Of a DNA stretch of 64,000 nucleotides, positions 62,376 to 64,000 are shown piece after piece (within the stretch, counting starts at the first letter, position 1; every line of letters begins with the position of its first letter). This DNA is from Acanthaster planci (taxonomy: Eukaryota; Echinodermata; Asteroidea; Valvatida; Acanthasteridae): positions 160,164-224,163 of the forward strand of contig NW_019091639.1 in assembly GCF_001949145.1 (NCBI RefSeq), written 5' to 3'. A model generated the notes under the pieces. The model worked only from the letters and a program-made list of their open reading frames with translations, did not search any database and was not told where the DNA came from. Made by a program: the position numbers and the translations under genes.

Positions 62376-64000
62376 GCCAATGAACAAAAGGCCAATCTTG
62401 CCATGAGGGAGGGAGGGGTAGAGAAAGAGACACATATAACATGTAGTACACCTGTGTAGCAAAGGCAATCAATTATGCAAATGAACCTGTTTCAATTGTA
62501 AATTTTGGATTACAGGAGGGTTGGGATTATCAAATCACACTAATTACAGTTTTCATCATACCTCTTCTGGAAATGTTAAAAATCATAGCTACAGGATCAT
62601 TTTATTCAACAAACAAGTCAACCTGTCAATAGATCAATTTAGGAATCAACTTCAAAATTGCAAAGAAATAAATCAGCCATTCGTACAATTTACATGTACA
62701 AAGGATTGAACATTGCATTCACAAGTATAGTTCACTCATTCAAATCATAACTTCTAATACAAAAGCCATCAGGTTATCTTTAAAATCACAGTCGTTGCAG
62801 TCAAACAATAGGAATCAAAATTATATTTAGGAAACTTGATTCATTATTCGTGATTAGTCTCCGCTCACCAAAATCAAACCTGAAAGAATTATGCAAAGTC
62901 AAATTAGTTTTTCTACAGTTCTGTGTCATCTGTCTACCCCTCCCTCCATTTGTACCTTCCTCCCCTCTTCCACCAAGTGGAACAAGCCAGAACAAATCAT
63001 CTTGGGTGAGCAAACACATCTGAGGGGAGGTGTACAACCTTTTTTTTTTTATTTAAAATACTTTTATATAAAGATATTTATATATTATAACCCCTTGAGT
63101 ATGATGGTGCATTGTTACTTTGGGGGAGGTACCATTGCACTACCGTGGGGGGATACTTGAGGGGTATAGTTTTAGTATTTTGTATCAAAGTATTTTATAT
63201 TTATGAATGGTATTCAATTGTGTCATGTGACCCATAACCAGATATCATATGTGTGTGACCAATCAAAACAAAAAAATTTTAAAAAAATTCCTGCAGTGGA
63301 AATTGATGGGGATAAGACCTTGGAGTGGTTTTCTTAACATAAGGATTTGCTCAAAACACAACAAATCCTCTGCAGTAAGCCGTAGGGTTTCTGTTGGAGG
63401 TGGGATTTAGTTGTGCTTTTGCCTTTTAAAACAAGTCCAGAAAGTCTTATGTTGGAATTAGCTAGCAATAGTCCATCTTGGCAAGTTGAAAGTTCAGAGG
63501 TCAAATAGTTTTTAATTTTCATTGCCATGTGAATCTGTTTTTCTCAGGTTTACTTTTAGATTTGCTTCCTGCATATTTTTATTCTTTCAAGTATAAAATT
63601 ATTGGTACTATATTATTTTAATTTCCTTTTCTTTTTTTTAAAGTTCTGTTGGACCATATAGTAATACCTCTGAAAACAGATCAAATTTTGGATTTTAAAA
63701 AACCGTAACTGTCATTTTTAATTTATTTGTTCCTGCAATATTTTAGTTGTTTGCTTTCTATGTGTTGGATTAGGGTCTGGTAGATTGCTTGAAATGCAAA
63801 GGTACATGTTTGACTTAGAGGTGCATTTGGGAGTAGCTTGGTCATTGTGGGCCTTGGATGATGGGTAAAAGGTGAAAATAGGGTGGTAGAGGGAGGGAGA
63901 GAGTGGGTGGGGAGAACTGAGAGAGGATGCGGTTTCTGAGTGGGGCTTAGAAAAGTCTTGAATGGGTAGGATTGGTGGTGAGGGAAAGGTGGGGATAGGG
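62376..64000 (+). terminator. USP 3'UTR and downstream sequence
   Basis: The first AATAAA after the stop is at 62667-62672 (gaaataaatcagcc), a plausible end signal. The window ends in a purine-rich, G-rich stretch (63840-64000: gggagggagagagtgggtgggg). No further gene is seen. Confidence 0.4.

Overview
This is a eukaryotic nuclear genome window: spliced genes with GT-AG introns, long AT-rich non-coding stretches, many small inverted-repeat (MITE-like) elements and tRNA-derived SINE fragments. The protein families are animal. An eclosion-hormone-type neuropeptide precursor beside an invertebrate alpha-1,3-fucosyltransferase, plus dense TACATGTA words, suggests a marine invertebrate deuterostome. 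An ambulacrarian (echinoderm or hemichordate) is most likely, but the species cannot be fixed from the sequence alone.

Layout. (1) 140-1846 (+): the last two coding exons of an unrecognised gene with a repetitive Thr/Lys/Pro-rich tail, followed by its 3'UTR. (2) 4305-6477 (-): a complete four-exon UFC1, the E2 enzyme of the UFMylation pathway. (3) 6478-9575: a divergent promoter / 5'UTR interval between UFC1 and DDX6, with a perfect palindromic pair of YY1-like GCCGCCATCTTG sites. (4) 9576-15226 (+): a complete nine-coding-exon DDX6/Me31B-type DEAD-box RNA helicase (515 aa), followed by a gene-poor stretch that may include a long 3'UTR. (5) 16.7-26.5 kb: repeat-rich DNA with an inverted copy of an 18.98-20.33 kb segment, two of the three copies of a 119-bp PIF/Harbinger-like MITE, and a 175-bp foldback. 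(6) 26600-27898 (+): the catalytic exon of a GT10 alpha-1,3-fucosyltransferase. (7) 28-39 kb: no gene recognised, several MITE-like elements. (8) 39299-39616 (+): a 105-aa secreted precursor with the six-cysteine spacing of eclosion hormone and a C-terminal amidation glycine. (9) 45192-62375 (+): sixteen phase-consistent coding exons of a USP2-like ubiquitin-specific protease with a long charged N-terminal extension absent from vertebrate USP2. Its introns hold a 29-bp minisatellite, SINE fragments, a MITE and a decayed partial exon duplication.

The genes do not form one pathway. UFC1 and USP2 both belong to ubiquitin-like modifier biology, but their distance suggests coincidence. UFC1 and DDX6 are the only pair whose arrangement (head-to-head) suggests possible shared regulation. 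Exon boundaries were read by eye from splice consensus, phase and family similarity; expression and UTR limits are inferred.
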